A stretch of DNA of 43,566 nucleotides from Rubrivivax sp. (GTDB lineage: Bacteria > Pseudomonadota > Gammaproteobacteria > Burkholderiales > Burkholderiaceae_C), in assembly GCA_021298085.1 (NCBI GenBank), contig JAJTDE010000016.1, positions 1-43,566 on the forward strand, read 5' to 3'. This document shows, piece by piece, positions 15,942-27,043 of this stretch; the stretch's first letter is position 1; the number at the start of each line of letters is the position of its first letter. Below the pieces are notes generated by a model that was not told where the DNA came from, searched no databases, and saw only the letters and a program-made list of their open reading frames with translations. The translations under genes were made by a program, and so were the position numbers.

Positions 15942-16126
15942 TCGCATTGACTATGCCGTAGACCGAAGACAATTCGGGACCTACGCGCTTTGTGCGACGC
16001 CGGAGGGCTCAGTTTGGATGCGAGACGCGGGTGCGCAGCAGGTCGAGCTTCGCTCGGCTCCGCATCTGCCGCTGGAGGGACTTCAGTCGGTTGTCTTGCT
16101 GAACGGGAGGAACAGCACACGCCGCC

Positions 16127-16774
16127 CTACAGCACGCGCTCGCGCTGGCGCTCCTGCTCGAGCCAGCTGCGCAGGTCCGCGGCCGCGTCGCGCATCAATC
16201 GCGCCGCTTGCTCGTGGAAGCTGCGCTGCATCGCCGTCTCCACGGGCTCCTGCACGAGGAAGCTCGAGCGCCGTGCATTCACGAGTTCGGACCCGCTGTC
16301 GTAGACCCTACTCCAGCGCAGGCTGCCGTCGGGCGCCAGCACCGCCAATCTGAAGGCGAGCCGGGTCGTGACGTCGACCCGGTCGATCAGCCCGCCGAAA
16401 AAAGGAAAGACGTAGATCAGGGCCGACTCGACCTGCGGAACGATGTCCATCAGGCGCAGCACAAGACCATCACTGGCACCGACATCGACGCGCTCGAACT
16501 GCTCGCGCAGCGCCAACTGCGCGGCCGCCTCGACGATGCGTCCGATCGGCAGCTGCGCCTGGTGGCGGTGCAGGCGGGTCGGCGGGTTGGTGTAGCTCTG
16601 ATCTGGGGTCGTCACCGCCAAGGCAACCGTGGCCGGCAGCCGGGGCACGAGAGCCGTGGGCGGCGGCGGAAAAAGCGCTGCGTCGAGCGGACGCGGCTGG
16701 ATCACGCTGCAGCCGCCAAGCAGCACTGCGGCCGCAGCGCATGCCGCCCAGGAAGCCAGCCAGCTTGTATTCAC
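16127..16774 (-). CDS. Predicted outer-membrane lipoprotein
   Basis: About 215 residues, starting with a lipoprotein signal and the lipobox LLGGC. The body has DRVDVTTRLAFRLAVLAPDG and WSRVYDSGSELVN, the look of a beta-rich periplasmic domain, then a basic C-terminal helix (HEQAARLMRDAAADLRSWL). I cannot assign a family. The GTG at 16774 overlaps the upstream lipoprotein's TGA (GTGA), so the two are translationally coupled. The open frame continues upstream with Arg/Ala-rich sequence that is not protein-like, which supports the GTG start. Likely partner of the upstream PDZ lipoprotein. Confidence 0.7.
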   Translation of the reverse strand: MNTSWLASWAACAAAAVLLGGCSVIQPRPLDAALFPPPPTALVPRLPATVALAVTTPDQSYTNPPTRLHRHQAQLPIGRIVEAAAQLALREQFERVDVGASDGLVLRLMDIVPQVESALIYVFPFFGGLIDRVDVTTRLAFRLAVLAPDGSLRWSRVYDSGSELVNARRSSFLVQEPVETAMQRSFHEQAARLMRDAAADLRSWLEQERQRERVL

Positions 16775-17586
16775 GGCCGCCCGTCCGCGCCCAACACGAG
16801 GCGCGTGAGGGTATCGCCACGCCGCAGGCTCAACGTGACCGCAGCAGCGTCGCGCCGCGCGCGCTGGAGCGCATCTTGGAGCGCCAGCGTACCGGTCATG
16901 GGACGGCCGTCGACGGCCACCAGCAAGTCGCCGCTGCGCAGGCCGGCTGCGGCCGCGCGCCCTCCAGGGTCGACCGCCGTGACCCACACCGCACCCTCCG
17001 GGGCGCCGTCACCGGGCTGGGCGCCGCGCACGGCCAGCCCCCAGCGTGCTGCAGCCAGGTCGGCCGCCTCGGGCGGCGGGCCGGGACAGGCCATCTCTAC
17101 CTGGATCACCGAAGGGTACGCGAAAGGCCGTGCAGCGTCCTCGGTCGCGCGGCCCACGCCGGCACCACCGACACCTCCGATGACGACCAGGGTCGCGCCC
17201 AGGAAACCAAAGGGCCCGCCGAAGGCGAAGGCAGGTGCGGCCACGGCGGCAGCGACGCCGGCTCCGACGGCAGCACCGGCGACCGCGCCGCTGCCGGTGG
17301 GGGCGGGCTGCGCCGAAGCCAGGCGTGCCAGCGCAGCGGGCTGGTCGGGCCGTCGGCAACTCACCTCGAGCGGACGCGCCGAGGTGCGCACCGTCACTGC
17401 ACCCGGCGTCGCCACCACGACCCACTGGCCGATGTCGTTGTGCAGTTCGCAGCGCATCGGCGGACAGCCAGGGACCTCAACGCGCAACGCCTGTTCGATG
17501 CTGTGACCGAGCGGGGCCGAGCCGCAGCCCGAAACGACAGCGACCACCACAATCAACCCGCTCCTTGGTATCCAGCGTGTCTTCAC
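16771..17586 (-). CDS. Lipoprotein with glycine-rich segment and C-terminal PDZ-like domain
   Basis: A 271-residue protein with a signal and lipobox VVSGC at about residues 17-21. The middle (about 97-145) is an Ala/Gly-rich hydrophobic run, AVAGAAVGAGVAAAVAAPAF and on, of glycine-zipper type that may insert in or span a membrane. The last part (about 190-265) resembles a PDZ domain, with GGRAAAAGLRSGDLLVAVDG. PDZ domains bind C-terminal peptides or sense unfolded proteins. No protease triad is present. The gene leads a two-gene unit with the lipoprotein downstream. Function is unknown; an envelope role is the reasonable inference. Confidence 0.72.
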   Translation of the reverse strand: MKTRWIPRSGLIVVVAVVSGCGSAPLGHSIEQALRVEVPGCPPMRCELHNDIGQWVVVATPGAVTVRTSARPLEVSCRRPDQPAALARLASAQPAPTGSGAVAGAAVGAGVAAAVAAPAFAFGGPFGFLGATLVVIGGVGGAGVGRATEDAARPFAYPSVIQVEMACPGPPPEAADLAAARWGLAVRGAQPGDGAPEGAVWVTAVDPGGRAAAAGLRSGDLLVAVDGRPMTGTLALQDALQRARRDAAAVTLSLRRGDTLTRLVLGADGRP

Positions 17587-17746
17587 GGCGCCAGTATCGG
17601 CCCCGGTACCACCAGCGGTTTGCGGCAGGTCAAGCGCGGGTGGGGTGGCGCTGCAGCGGTTCCGTCATCGCACCAACCCTGACGCGGCCGTGGCAGTACT
17701 TTGGCGCGCGTCGCGCGTACTGGGGCGCTTGGCGACGACAGACGGC

Positions 17747-20341
<2,595 letters not shown>

Positions 20342-20426
20342 TTAGGACCCATAAATCGTCAATGTGCCCTGCAGGCCGATGGCCCGCTGGACAGGTGTGG
20401 CGGGGACAGCAAGCCCCCAAGCCCGC

Positions 20427-21533
20427 TCAGATGCGCATCGGCATCACGACGTACTTGAAGCCCGGCATGTCGGGCGCAGTGAGCAAGGCGCTGGCATTGC
20501 CGTCCTGCAGCTCGATGCGCACCATCTCGACCGAGGCATTGGCCAGCACGTCGATCAGGTAGGTGACATTGAAGCCGATGTCGATGGCATCACCGCTGTA
20601 GTCGATCTCCAGCTCTTCCTTGGCCTCTTCCTGCTCGGCATTGGTGGCAGCGATGCTCAGCAGCCCCGGTTCCAGGTTGACACGCACACCCTTGAACTTC
20701 TCGCTGGTCAGGATGGCGGCGCGCTGCAGGCTGGCCAGCAGCGGCGCCCGGCCGAGTGTGACCGCATTGCGGTGGTTCTTCGGGATGACGCGGTTGTAGT
20801 CGGGGAACTTGCCTTCGACCAGCTTGGTGACGAACTGCAGGCCGGCGAAGTCAAACACCGCCTGGTTGCTGGCAAAGCGCATGTCGATGGGGGTGTCCTC
20901 GTCCTTCAGCAGCCGCTGCAGTTCCAGCACCGTCTTGCGCGGCAGGATGACTTCCTGGCGCGGCACTTCGGTCTGGAGCGAGGCCTGGGCCAGGGCGAGC
21001 CGGTGACCATCGGTGGCCACCAGCGTGAGCGTGTGCGCTTCGGCGATGAACAGGATGCCGTTGAGGTAGTAGCGGATGTCGTGCACCGCCATCGCGAAGT
21101 GCACCTGGTTGATCAGGCCGCGCAGGGTCTTCTGGGGAATGCTGAAACCGGGGCCGAAATCCACCGCCTCATTGACGAGCGGGAAGTCTTCGGCCGGCAG
21201 CGTCTGCAGCACAAAGCGGCTCTTGCCCGCCTGCAGCGTGAGCTTGCTGTTGGCCGAGGACAGCGTGACCGTTTGCTGCGCCGGCAAGGCGCGCAGGATG
21301 TCGATCAGCTTTCGGGCGCCCACCGTGGTGCTGAACGCACCGGCGTCGCCACCCAGCTCGGTTGTGGTGCGCACCTGGATCTCCAGGTCGCTCGTGGTCA
21401 GCTCGATCTGGGCGCCGTTCTTGCGGAGCATCACGTTGGCCATGATGGGCAGCGTGTGCCGACGCTCCACGATGCCGGCCACTGACTGCAGGGCCGAGAG
21501 CACGTGTTCCTGCGCTGCCTTCAGAACAATCAT
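20427..21533 (-). CDS. dnaN: DNA polymerase III beta subunit (sliding clamp)
   Basis: A 368-residue clamp protein of the usual length, starting with KAAQEHVLSALQSVAGIVER. It forms the ring that tethers polymerase III to DNA. Typical features include FVLQTLPAEDFPLV, LVATDGHRLALA and the C-terminal YVVMPMRI. It lies between dnaA and gyrB, 256 bp downstream of dnaA. The gap upstream contains several one-mismatch DnaA-box-like sequences and could hold a promoter or part of an origin. No odd residues were seen. Confidence 0.98.
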   Translation of the reverse strand: MIVLKAAQEHVLSALQSVAGIVERRHTLPIMANVMLRKNGAQIELTTSDLEIQVRTTTELGGDAGAFSTTVGARKLIDILRALPAQQTVTLSSANSKLTLQAGKSRFVLQTLPAEDFPLVNEAVDFGPGFSIPQKTLRGLINQVHFAMAVHDIRYYLNGILFIAEAHTLTLVATDGHRLALAQASLQTEVPRQEVILPRKTVLELQRLLKDEDTPIDMRFASNQAVFDFAGLQFVTKLVEGKFPDYNRVIPKNHRNAVTLGRAPLLASLQRAAILTSEKFKGVRVNLEPGLLSIAATNAEQEEAKEELEIDYSGDAIDIGFNVTYLIDVLANASVEMVRIELQDGNASALLTAPDMPGFKYVVMPMRI

Positions 21534-21789
21534 GTGTGTAGATCTTTAAAGGATGGTGGTGAGTAGTGGTTCGGCAGCCAAGCTGTGAACAAGCCTATTT
21601 TCGCCTGTTTGTTCAAGGGTTTAGGCACACAACAACCCTGTGGGCCGTAACCGGATCTGTCTGGGCCGAAATGTGGAGAAGCAGGGTGAAATCGGCCCTG
21701 TTGTGGATATCACCCGGCTTGTGCGCGAACTGTCCACAGGCTTGTCCTGGGCGGTTGTCAGCCCGCTGGCGGGCCTGATCGCGCCACGG
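21534..21789. other. dnaA-dnaN gap with degenerate DnaA boxes
   Basis: The 256-bp gap holds TGTGGAGAA (21672-21680) and TGTGGATAT (21702-21710), each one mismatch from TGTGGATAA, plus CTGTCCACA (21730-21738) and TGTGAACAA (21584-21592), each two mismatches away. There is no perfect box. This could serve clamp-gene control by DnaA or be a secondary origin element. Confidence 0.4.
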
Positions 21790-23358
21790 TCAACCCTTGA
21801 GGGTCTGTTCGAGCACGTGCAATTGCTGGTTCAGCTCGGCATTCTTGCTGCGGTCAGAGCCGACCTTGCGCACTGCATGCAGCACCGTCGTGTGGTCACG
21901 GCCCCCAAACAGCTCGCCGATCTCGGGCAGGCTGCGCTTGGTCAATTCCTTGGCCAGGTACATCGCGATCTGGCGCGGGTGCGCGATGCTGGCCGGCCGC
22001 TTTTTGCTGTACATGTCAGCGACCTTGATCTTGTAGAAGTCGGCCACCGTCTTCTGAATGTTCTCCACCGAGATCTGGCGGTTCTGGATGGACAGCAGGT
22101 CGCGCAGCGCCTCGCGCGCCAGCACGATGTTGATGTCCTTCTGGCTGAAGCGCGCGTAGGCAATGACCTTGCGCAGGGCGCCTTCAAGCTCACGCACGTT
22201 GGCCCGCACGTTCTTGGCCACGAAGAAGGCCACGTCCTCGGGCAGATCGGCGCCTTCGGCCAGCGCCTTGCGGATCAGGATGGCCACACGCATTTCCAGC
22301 TCGGGTGGCTCGATGGCCACCGTCAGGCCGGAGTCGAAGCGCGATGTCAGCCGCTCGTCGATGTCCACCAGCCCCTTGGGGTAGGTGTCGCTGGTCATGA
22401 TGATGTGCGCGCGCTTGGCCAGCAGTGCCTCGAAGGCGTTGAAGAACTCTTCCTGCGTGCGTTCCTTGCCGGCAAAGAACTGCACGTCGTCGATCAGCAG
22501 CAGGTCAAGCCCGTGGTACTTGGCCTTCAGTTCGTCGAAGGTCTTGCGCTGGTAGTTCTTGACGACATCGCTGATGAACTGCTCGGCGTGCAGGTAAAGC
22601 ACTCGGGCGCCCGGGCGATCTTTCAGCAGCGCGTTGCCGACGGCGTGCACCAGGTGGGTCTTGCCCAGCCCGACACCGCCGTAGATGAACAGCGGGTTGT
22701 ACATGGCGCCGGGTGCACCGGCCACGTGCAGTGCGGCAGTGCGTGCCATCTGGTTGGCGCGTCCGGCCACCAGGGTGTCGAACGTGAGGCTGCTGTTCAG
22801 CTTGTGCACCGTGGACGCAGGTGCCAGGTGCAAGGAGGCCGAGTGGTTGGTGGGCGCCGCTGCGGGCCGGGCAGGCACCTGGAAGGCCGTCCCCGCCGCC
22901 ACGCTGGAACCTGCCGATGCGGTGGCGTGTGGGTTGTCGACGGCCACCAGCAGCTCAGCGTCGTCCAGCAAGGGTTCATCACCCGGGGCCGCCTGTCGAG
23001 CCAGCCCGGATGGCAAAGGGACAGCCGTGCTGGGTAGGCGCTGCGCCAGCGCCTGGACTGGCAGGCGGGCCGCTGGCCTGGCAGCGTGATCGCGGGGTGT
23101 CAGGGCCAGTGTCAGCCGTACCGGCATGCCGGCCAGTTCAGCCAGGATGCTTTCGATGCGTCCGGCATATTGGGATCGGATCCAGTCCAGCTTGAACCGG
23201 TTGGGGGCATTCAGGTGCACCAGCAGCGACGCTGAACCCGCCGGCGACGCCTCCTGGATGTCAGGCGGCGCCAGTGGGCGTATCCAGGTATTGAATTGCT
23301 GTTCGGGCAGCTCAGCGGCCAGGCGCTCGCAGCTACGCGACCAGAGATCGGCACTCAT
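21790..23358 (-). CDS. dnaA: Chromosomal replication initiator DnaA
   Basis: DnaA, 522 residues, binds DnaA boxes and opens the origin. Domain I spans about 1-85; a long Pro/Ala-rich domain II linker about 86-185; the AAA+ domain has Walker [10 protein letters not shown] (227-235) and Walker [10 protein letters not shown] (286-294). The C-terminal DNA-binding signature [16 protein letters not shown] begins near residue 484. It is the first gene of the leftward set and divergent from rpmH. A perfect DnaA box and a near-match lie within 90 bp upstream of its start, consistent with the autoregulation known for dnaA. Confidence 0.98.
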   Translation of the reverse strand: MSADLWSRSCERLAAELPEQQFNTWIRPLAPPDIQEASPAGSASLLVHLNAPNRFKLDWIRSQYAGRIESILAELAGMPVRLTLALTPRDHAARPAARLPVQALAQRLPSTAVPLPSGLARQAAPGDEPLLDDAELLVAVDNPHATASAGSSVAAGTAFQVPARPAAAPTNHSASLHLAPASTVHKLNSSLTFDTLVAGRANQMARTAALHVAGAPGAMYNPLFIYGGVGLGKTHLVHAVGNALLKDRPGARVLYLHAEQFISDVVKNYQRKTFDELKAKYHGLDLLLIDDVQFFAGKERTQEEFFNAFEALLAKRAHIIMTSDTYPKGLVDIDERLTSRFDSGLTVAIEPPELEMRVAILIRKALAEGADLPEDVAFFVAKNVRANVRELEGALRKVIAYARFSQKDINIVLAREALRDLLSIQNRQISVENIQKTVADFYKIKVADMYSKKRPASIAHPRQIAMYLAKELTKRSLPEIGELFGGRDHTTVLHAVRKVGSDRSKNAELNQQLHVLEQTLKG

Positions 23359-23374
23359 CAGGGGAGGCTTTCGC

Positions 23375-23383
23375 TGTGGAAAA
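23375..23383 (-). promoter_or_regulatory. DnaA box, one mismatch
   Basis: TGTGGAAAA reads TTTTCCACA on the minus strand, one base from the consensus TTATCCACA. It lies 17 bp upstream of the dnaA start. Confidence 0.5.
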
Positions 23384-23435
23384 CTTGCTTGGAAGGGGCG
23401 CGAGTTTAACGCCGGGCAGGTCAGGTGGCACCGGG

Positions 23436-23444
23436 TTATCCACA
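23436..23444 (+). promoter_or_regulatory. DnaA box, perfect
   Basis: TTATCCACA matches the consensus exactly and lies 78 bp upstream of the dnaA start. It is suited to dnaA autoregulation and origin binding. Confidence 0.75.
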
Positions 23445-23520
23445 GTTGTCTCGGCGCGTCGTCAAGCTTTCAGCCAGGTTCGGCCGACAGCCCGGACCAG
23501 CCCATTGAGGGGCTGACCAC

Positions 23521-23549
23521 TTGGGCCGCTGCCCCGTCTTTGTTATGAT
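23521..23549 (+). promoter_or_regulatory. Putative sigma-70 promoter for rpmH operon
   Basis: TTGGGC (23521-23526) and TATGAT (23544-23549) are separated by 17 bp, a good sigma-70 match. Transcription would start near 23556 and give a leader of about 320 nt before rpmH. It is the best-looking rightward promoter in the gap. Confidence 0.55.
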
Positions 23550-23877
23550 CGCCGGTTTTTCTGAATCTGGCGGGTCAAACAGGGGCGCGCTGGTCGAGCA
23601 TTGGCGGCTTGGGAAGCCATCGGATAAGCTGCCCGGGCGGCGTTGGGGGGAAGCTTGAGGCGCGTGAGAGCCACGCACGCTGTCAAGTTTGGTACGGAAT
23701 GTGACACATGCTTGCACACCGGCCTGCCCTTTGCTGCAGCGGGTGTGACGTGTGCGCAACTGTCTGCGCCCGGCCACTCGGCTGCTGCCGGCACAACCCA
23801 GTCACCTGCGCTCGATCATCCCGGGTTTCTCTGTGAAATTTCGCCGAATTTACCTATAAGCGAGCAACACCATGGCC

Positions 23878-24015
23878 ATGAAGCGCACCTATCAACCATC
23901 CAAGACCCGCCGTGCCCGTACGCACGGTTTCCTGGTGCGCATGAAGACGCGCGGCGGCCGCGCCGTCATCAACGCGCGCCGCGCCAAGGGCCGCAAGAAA
24001 CTCAGCCAGGTCTGA
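23878..24015 (+). CDS. rpmH: 50S ribosomal protein L34
   Basis: A 45-residue, highly basic ribosomal protein. [18 protein letters not shown] and the tail [10 protein letters not shown] are diagnostic for L34. An in-frame ATG two codons upstream (23872) would add Met-Ala; I prefer 23878 because the protein family begins MKRTYQPS. It starts the conserved rpmH-rnpA-yidD-yidC-mnmE order found beside dnaA in many bacteria. A candidate promoter lies about 330 bp upstream. Confidence 0.97.
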   Translation: MKRTYQPSKTRRARTHGFLVRMKTRGGRAVINARRAKGRKKLSQV

Positions 24016-24076
24016 CACCAACTTGCTGTGCGTTGGGCGTGCCCATCGGCCGCGCCCTCGCCCGGCAGTCTGGCCG

Positions 24077-24562
24077 ATGCTCCCCATGTCTGGCCACGTA
24101 CGCCCTTTGCGAGCGTCTACCGCCATCAGCCAAGTGCTGCGCGCACCGGTGGTTCAGCGGAGTGCTCACTTCGCCCTGCATGCACTGAATCAGGGGTTTT
24201 CGGCGGTGGTGCTGGGCAAGAAGCGGGTCACTCATGATGAGTTATCCACAAGTCTTCCTCAAAAACGGACAGAGCCTGTGGATAACTTTTCGCAGACAGC
24301 GTGGTTTGCCTGTGTTGTGCCCAAGCGCCATGCGCGGCGTTCTGTCACCCGCAACCTCATCAAGCGCCAGATCCGCGCGACCTCGGTACATGTCGTGGCC
24401 GAGGCGGAGGGCTTGTTTCCGGCAGGCGCCTACGTCATGCGGCTGAACCGTCCTTTCACCGCGCAGGAGTTCCCGTCAGCGGCCTCTGACGCCCTGAACG
24501 TGAGGGTTCGAGAAGAACTGCTTGCCCTGTTGCGCCGGGTGGCCTGCCGGGCCCGGCCATGA
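24077..24562 (+). CDS. rnpA: Ribonuclease P protein component
   Basis: RnpA is the protein subunit that helps RNase P RNA trim tRNA 5' leaders. The signature is FACVVPKRHARRSVTRNLIKRQIRA, split here as VVPKRHARRSVTRN and LIKRQIR. The N-terminal SAHFALHAL also fits. Between these lies an extended segment (about THDELSTSLPQKRTEPVDNF) that encodes two perfect inverted DnaA boxes. The start is uncertain: ATG 24077, ATG 24086 and TTG 24023 share the frame and none has a clear ribosome site. The stop overlaps the yidD ATG. It lies about 60 bp after rpmH. Confidence 0.9.
   Translation: MLPMSGHVRPLRASTAISQVLRAPVVQRSAHFALHALNQGFSAVVLGKKRVTHDELSTSLPQKRTEPVDNFSQTAWFACVVPKRHARRSVTRNLIKRQIRATSVHVVAEAEGLFPAGAYVMRLNRPFTAQEFPSAASDALNVRVREELLALLRRVACRARP
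24240..24287. promoter_or_regulatory. Inverted pair of perfect DnaA boxes inside rnpA
   Basis: AGTTATCCACA (24240-24250) and TGTGGATAACT (24277-24287) form a perfect 11-bp inverted repeat with a 26-bp spacer. Each arm contains a perfect 9-bp DnaA box (24242-24250 plus strand; 24277-24285 minus strand). Both lie within the rnpA coding sequence, about 880 bp from the dnaA start. Confidence 0.75.
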
Positions 24563-25071
24563 GGCGTCATGCCATGGGTTCCGCCAGCACCGGCCAGCGC
24601 CTGCGCAAGGCCTGGCGCCTGTTCAAGCAGCTGCCCCAGCGCAGTCTGCTGGCACTGGTACTGGTGTACCGCTGGACGCTGAAGCCCTGGCTGGGCAATG
24701 CCTGCCGCTTTGAGCCGAGCTGTTCACAGTACGCGCTGGATGCGCTGCGCCAGCATGGTGCGGTGGTGGGCGCGAGCCTGAGCACTTGGCGCTTGATGCG
24801 TTGTCATCCCTGGTGTGACGGTGGCTGTGACGCCGTGCCGCGTGAGGCGCCAAGGCTGTTCAGCTACCTTGGTCTGCGACCAGTGGCCAGCAACACCACC
24901 GATGAGCCGTACATGGTCAACCGGGCGATGCAGGCCAGCACCAGCTCGCACCTCACACCCCATACACCCTATACACCCACCATGGCGCTGGAACCGAAGC
25001 CGCTGCCGGCCGGTCCAGGCAGGGTGGTTCCGTCTTCCACCCACTCTCCAACGATCAAGCCACTGTCATGA
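24559..25071 (+). CDS. yidD: Membrane protein insertion efficiency factor YidD, extended
   Basis: YidD is a small amphipathic, membrane-associated protein that aids insertion by YidC. The conserved core is LLALVLVYRWTLKPWLG, CRFEPSCSQYALDALRQHG and CHPWCDGGCDAVP, including the family cysteines. Usual length is about 70-110 residues; here it is 170, with a C-terminal extension of about 70 Pro/Thr/Ser-rich residues that looks disordered. It overlaps rnpA by ATGA at its start and yidC by ATGA at its end, so the three are translationally coupled. ATG 24574 is an alternative start. Confidence 0.92.
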   Translation: MRRHAMGSASTGQRLRKAWRLFKQLPQRSLLALVLVYRWTLKPWLGNACRFEPSCSQYALDALRQHGAVVGASLSTWRLMRCHPWCDGGCDAVPREAPRLFSYLGLRPVASNTTDEPYMVNRAMQASTSSHLTPHTPYTPTMALEPKPLPAGPGRVVPSSTHSPTIKPLS

Positions 25072-26765
25072 CCGATATGCGCCGCACCCTGCTGTGGGTG
25101 GTTTTCACGATGTCGCTTGTCCTGCTGTGGGACGCATGGCTCAAGCACACCAACCAGCCCTCGCTGTTTGGTGGACCACGGCCCGCGGCGCAGGCCCCAG
25201 CGACCGGCGCGCCAGGGGCCTCAGGCGCTGCTGCCGGCAGCGCCGCCGCGGTGCCGGCGGCGGCGGCTTTGCCTGGAGGCGCGGTCGCCACGCCGGGCCC
25301 AACCCCTGCGGCAGCGGCCGCACCGGCCAGCACCAGCGAGAAAGTGGTCATCAGCACCGACGTGGTCAAGGCCACCGTGGACACGCTGGGCGGCCAGATC
25401 ATTCGGCTGGAATTGGTCAAGCACCGCGATTCCAACAACCCGAAGAACAACGTGCTGCTGTTTGACCAGAGCAGCAAGCGGCTCTACCAGGCGCAGACCG
25501 GGTTTGTCAGTGCGGTGGCGGGCGAACAGCTTCCCAACCACCTGACACCCATGAAGGTGCTGAGCAGCGAACGAACGCTGGCCGATGGCGCCAGCCAGAT
25601 CCAGCTGCAGCTGGAGAGCGAGACCGTGGAGGGCCGGCGTGTACTCAAGACCTACACCTTCAAGCGCGGTGACTACGTCATTGATGTGAAGCACGAACTC
25701 ATCAACGACGGCGCCAGCGCCGTCAACCCGTCGCTCTATCTGCAGCTCGAGCGTGACGGCAACCCGCCGGAAGGTGAATCCAAGTTCTACTTCACCTTCA
25801 CCGGCCCGGCCATCTACACCGACGCCGCGAAGTTCCAGAAGGTCGACTTCAAGGACATCGAGAAAAACAAGACCAGCCACGAGAAGGCCGCCAGCGACGG
25901 CTGGATTGCGATGGTCCAGCACTACTTTGCCTCGGCCTGGCTGATCACCGACACCTCACCGCGCGAATTCCGCACCGCCAAGACCGGCGATAACCGCTTC
26001 TCGGTGGCGATGGTCAAGCCCCTGGGCGAAGTGGCCGCCGGGCAGCGCAAGTCGCTGGATGCCAAGCTCTTTGCCGGTCCGCAGGAAGAAAACAAGCTGG
26101 CTGCCCTGGCACCAGGCCTGGAGCTCGTCAAGGACTATGGCTGGTTCACGATGTTGGCCAAGCCGTTGTTCTGGCTGCTCGACAAGTTGTACACCATGAT
26201 CGGCAACTGGGGTTGGGCCATCGTGGCCTTGGTGGTGTTGCTCAAAGCCGGTTTCTATTGGCTCAATGCCAGCGCTTACCGAAGCATGGCCAAGATGAAG
26301 GCCATCAACCCGCGGGTGATGGAGCTGCGCGAACGCTACAAGGACAAGCCCCAGCAGATGCAGCAGGAAATGATGCGCATCTACCGCGAGGAGAAGGTCA
26401 ACCCGCTGGGCGGCTGCCTGCCCATCCTCGTACAGATGCCGTTTTTCATTGCGCTGTACTGGGTGTTGCTGTCCAGTGTGGAAATGCGCCAGGCCCCATG
26501 GATCGGCTGGATCACCGACCTTTCCCAGGCCGACCCGTTTTTCATCCTGCCGGTGCTGATGACGGCCTCGACGTTGCTGCAGACCTGGCTGAACCCGACA
26601 CCGCCTGACCCGATGCAGGCCAAGCTGATGTGGTTCATGCCGCTGGCCTTCAGCTTCATGTTCTTCTTCTTCCCGGCTGGCCTGGTGCTGTACTGGTTGA
26701 CCAACAACATCTTGTCCATCGCCCAGCAGTGGTTCATCAACAAGCAGCTGGGTGTTCTGAAGTGA
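25068..26765 (+). CDS. yidC: Membrane protein insertase YidC
   Basis: YidC, 565 residues, inserts proteins into the inner membrane with or without SecYEG. The first helix is LLWVVFTMSLVLLWDAWL. An Ala/Pro-rich stretch follows and then the large periplasmic domain of Gram-negative YidC (about 85-345). The conserved membrane core begins near FTMLAKPLFWLLDKLYTMIG, with LGGCLPILVQMPFFIALYW and the C-terminal LTNNILSIAQQWFINKQ. Length and layout are normal. Translation is coupled to yidD. A small hairpin (26773-26796) follows the stop. Confidence 0.97.
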   Translation: MTDMRRTLLWVVFTMSLVLLWDAWLKHTNQPSLFGGPRPAAQAPATGAPGASGAAAGSAAAVPAAAALPGGAVATPGPTPAAAAAPASTSEKVVISTDVVKATVDTLGGQIIRLELVKHRDSNNPKNNVLLFDQSSKRLYQAQTGFVSAVAGEQLPNHLTPMKVLSSERTLADGASQIQLQLESETVEGRRVLKTYTFKRGDYVIDVKHELINDGASAVNPSLYLQLERDGNPPEGESKFYFTFTGPAIYTDAAKFQKVDFKDIEKNKTSHEKAASDGWIAMVQHYFASAWLITDTSPREFRTAKTGDNRFSVAMVKPLGEVAAGQRKSLDAKLFAGPQEENKLAALAPGLELVKDYGWFTMLAKPLFWLLDKLYTMIGNWGWAIVALVVLLKAGFYWLNASAYRSMAKMKAINPRVMELRERYKDKPQQMQQEMMRIYREEKVNPLGGCLPILVQMPFFIALYWVLLSSVEMRQAPWIGWITDLSQADPFFILPVLMTASTLLQTWLNPTPPDPMQAKLMWFMPLAFSFMFFFFPAGLVLYWLTNNILSIAQQWFINKQLGVLK

Positions 26766-26772
26766 CGCCACG

Positions 26773-26796
26773 GCGCCTGCCACAGCGGCCAGGCGC
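26773..26796 (+). terminator. Hairpin after yidC
   Basis: GCGCCTG / CAGGCGC makes a perfect 7-bp stem with a 10-nt loop, 7 bp after the yidC stop. There is no T-run, so termination or transcript stabilisation is tentative. Confidence 0.35.
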
Positions 26797-26845
26797 GTGA
26801 CATCACTCACACGAGGGTTGGTGCTTGTGCACCTGGGGATTGATC

Positions 26846-26938
26846 GGTGTGCACACCTTACCGACGATAGCGCCATGCGGGTGACCCGGTGAAGACGACC
26901 GGCTCAGGAGAAGGGCAGTTCCCTAACAGGGGCTGCCC
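26846..26938. other. Palindrome and nested hairpin upstream of mnmE
   Basis: The 278-bp yidC-mnmE gap carries a perfect 12-bp palindrome GGTGTGCACACC (26846-26857). It also carries a nested hairpin in which GGGCAG (26913-26918) pairs with CTGCCC (26933-26938) around an inner CCCT-AAC-AGGG. They could be an operator and a structured mnmE leader; no known family of element is recognised. Confidence 0.35.
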
Positions 26939-27043
26939 CTCCACCCGCGCCATCTTCCCGTGCATGGCCAGGCTGATGTCTCGCGATGCAGTGGCCACCG
27001 TGATGGCCGCCACCCAGTGCGCCGAGTCGGCGTGGGGCCTTCC

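Larger units (their letters stand above)
23359..23877. other. dnaA-rpmH intergenic region, candidate oriC
   Basis: About 520 bp without a gene between divergent dnaA and rpmH. It contains one perfect DnaA box TTATCCACA (23436-23444), a one-mismatch box TGTGGAAAA (23375-23383), and AT-richer patches near 23537-23575 and 23834-23862 that could be unwound. Gene polarity reverses here, as expected at an origin. The number of perfect boxes in the gap itself is low for a Proteobacterial oriC, so the origin may extend into neighbouring sequence. Confidence 0.55.

Noticed and set aside
17587..17746. Possible small gene or terminator between gyrB and the lipoproteins
   Set aside because: Only GC-rich, irregular inverted repeats; no consistent stem with a T-run and no protein-like frame.
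23580..23870. Short reading frames in the dnaA-rpmH gap
   Set aside because: None has a recognisable domain or start signal, and the region is better explained as origin and rpmH leader DNA.
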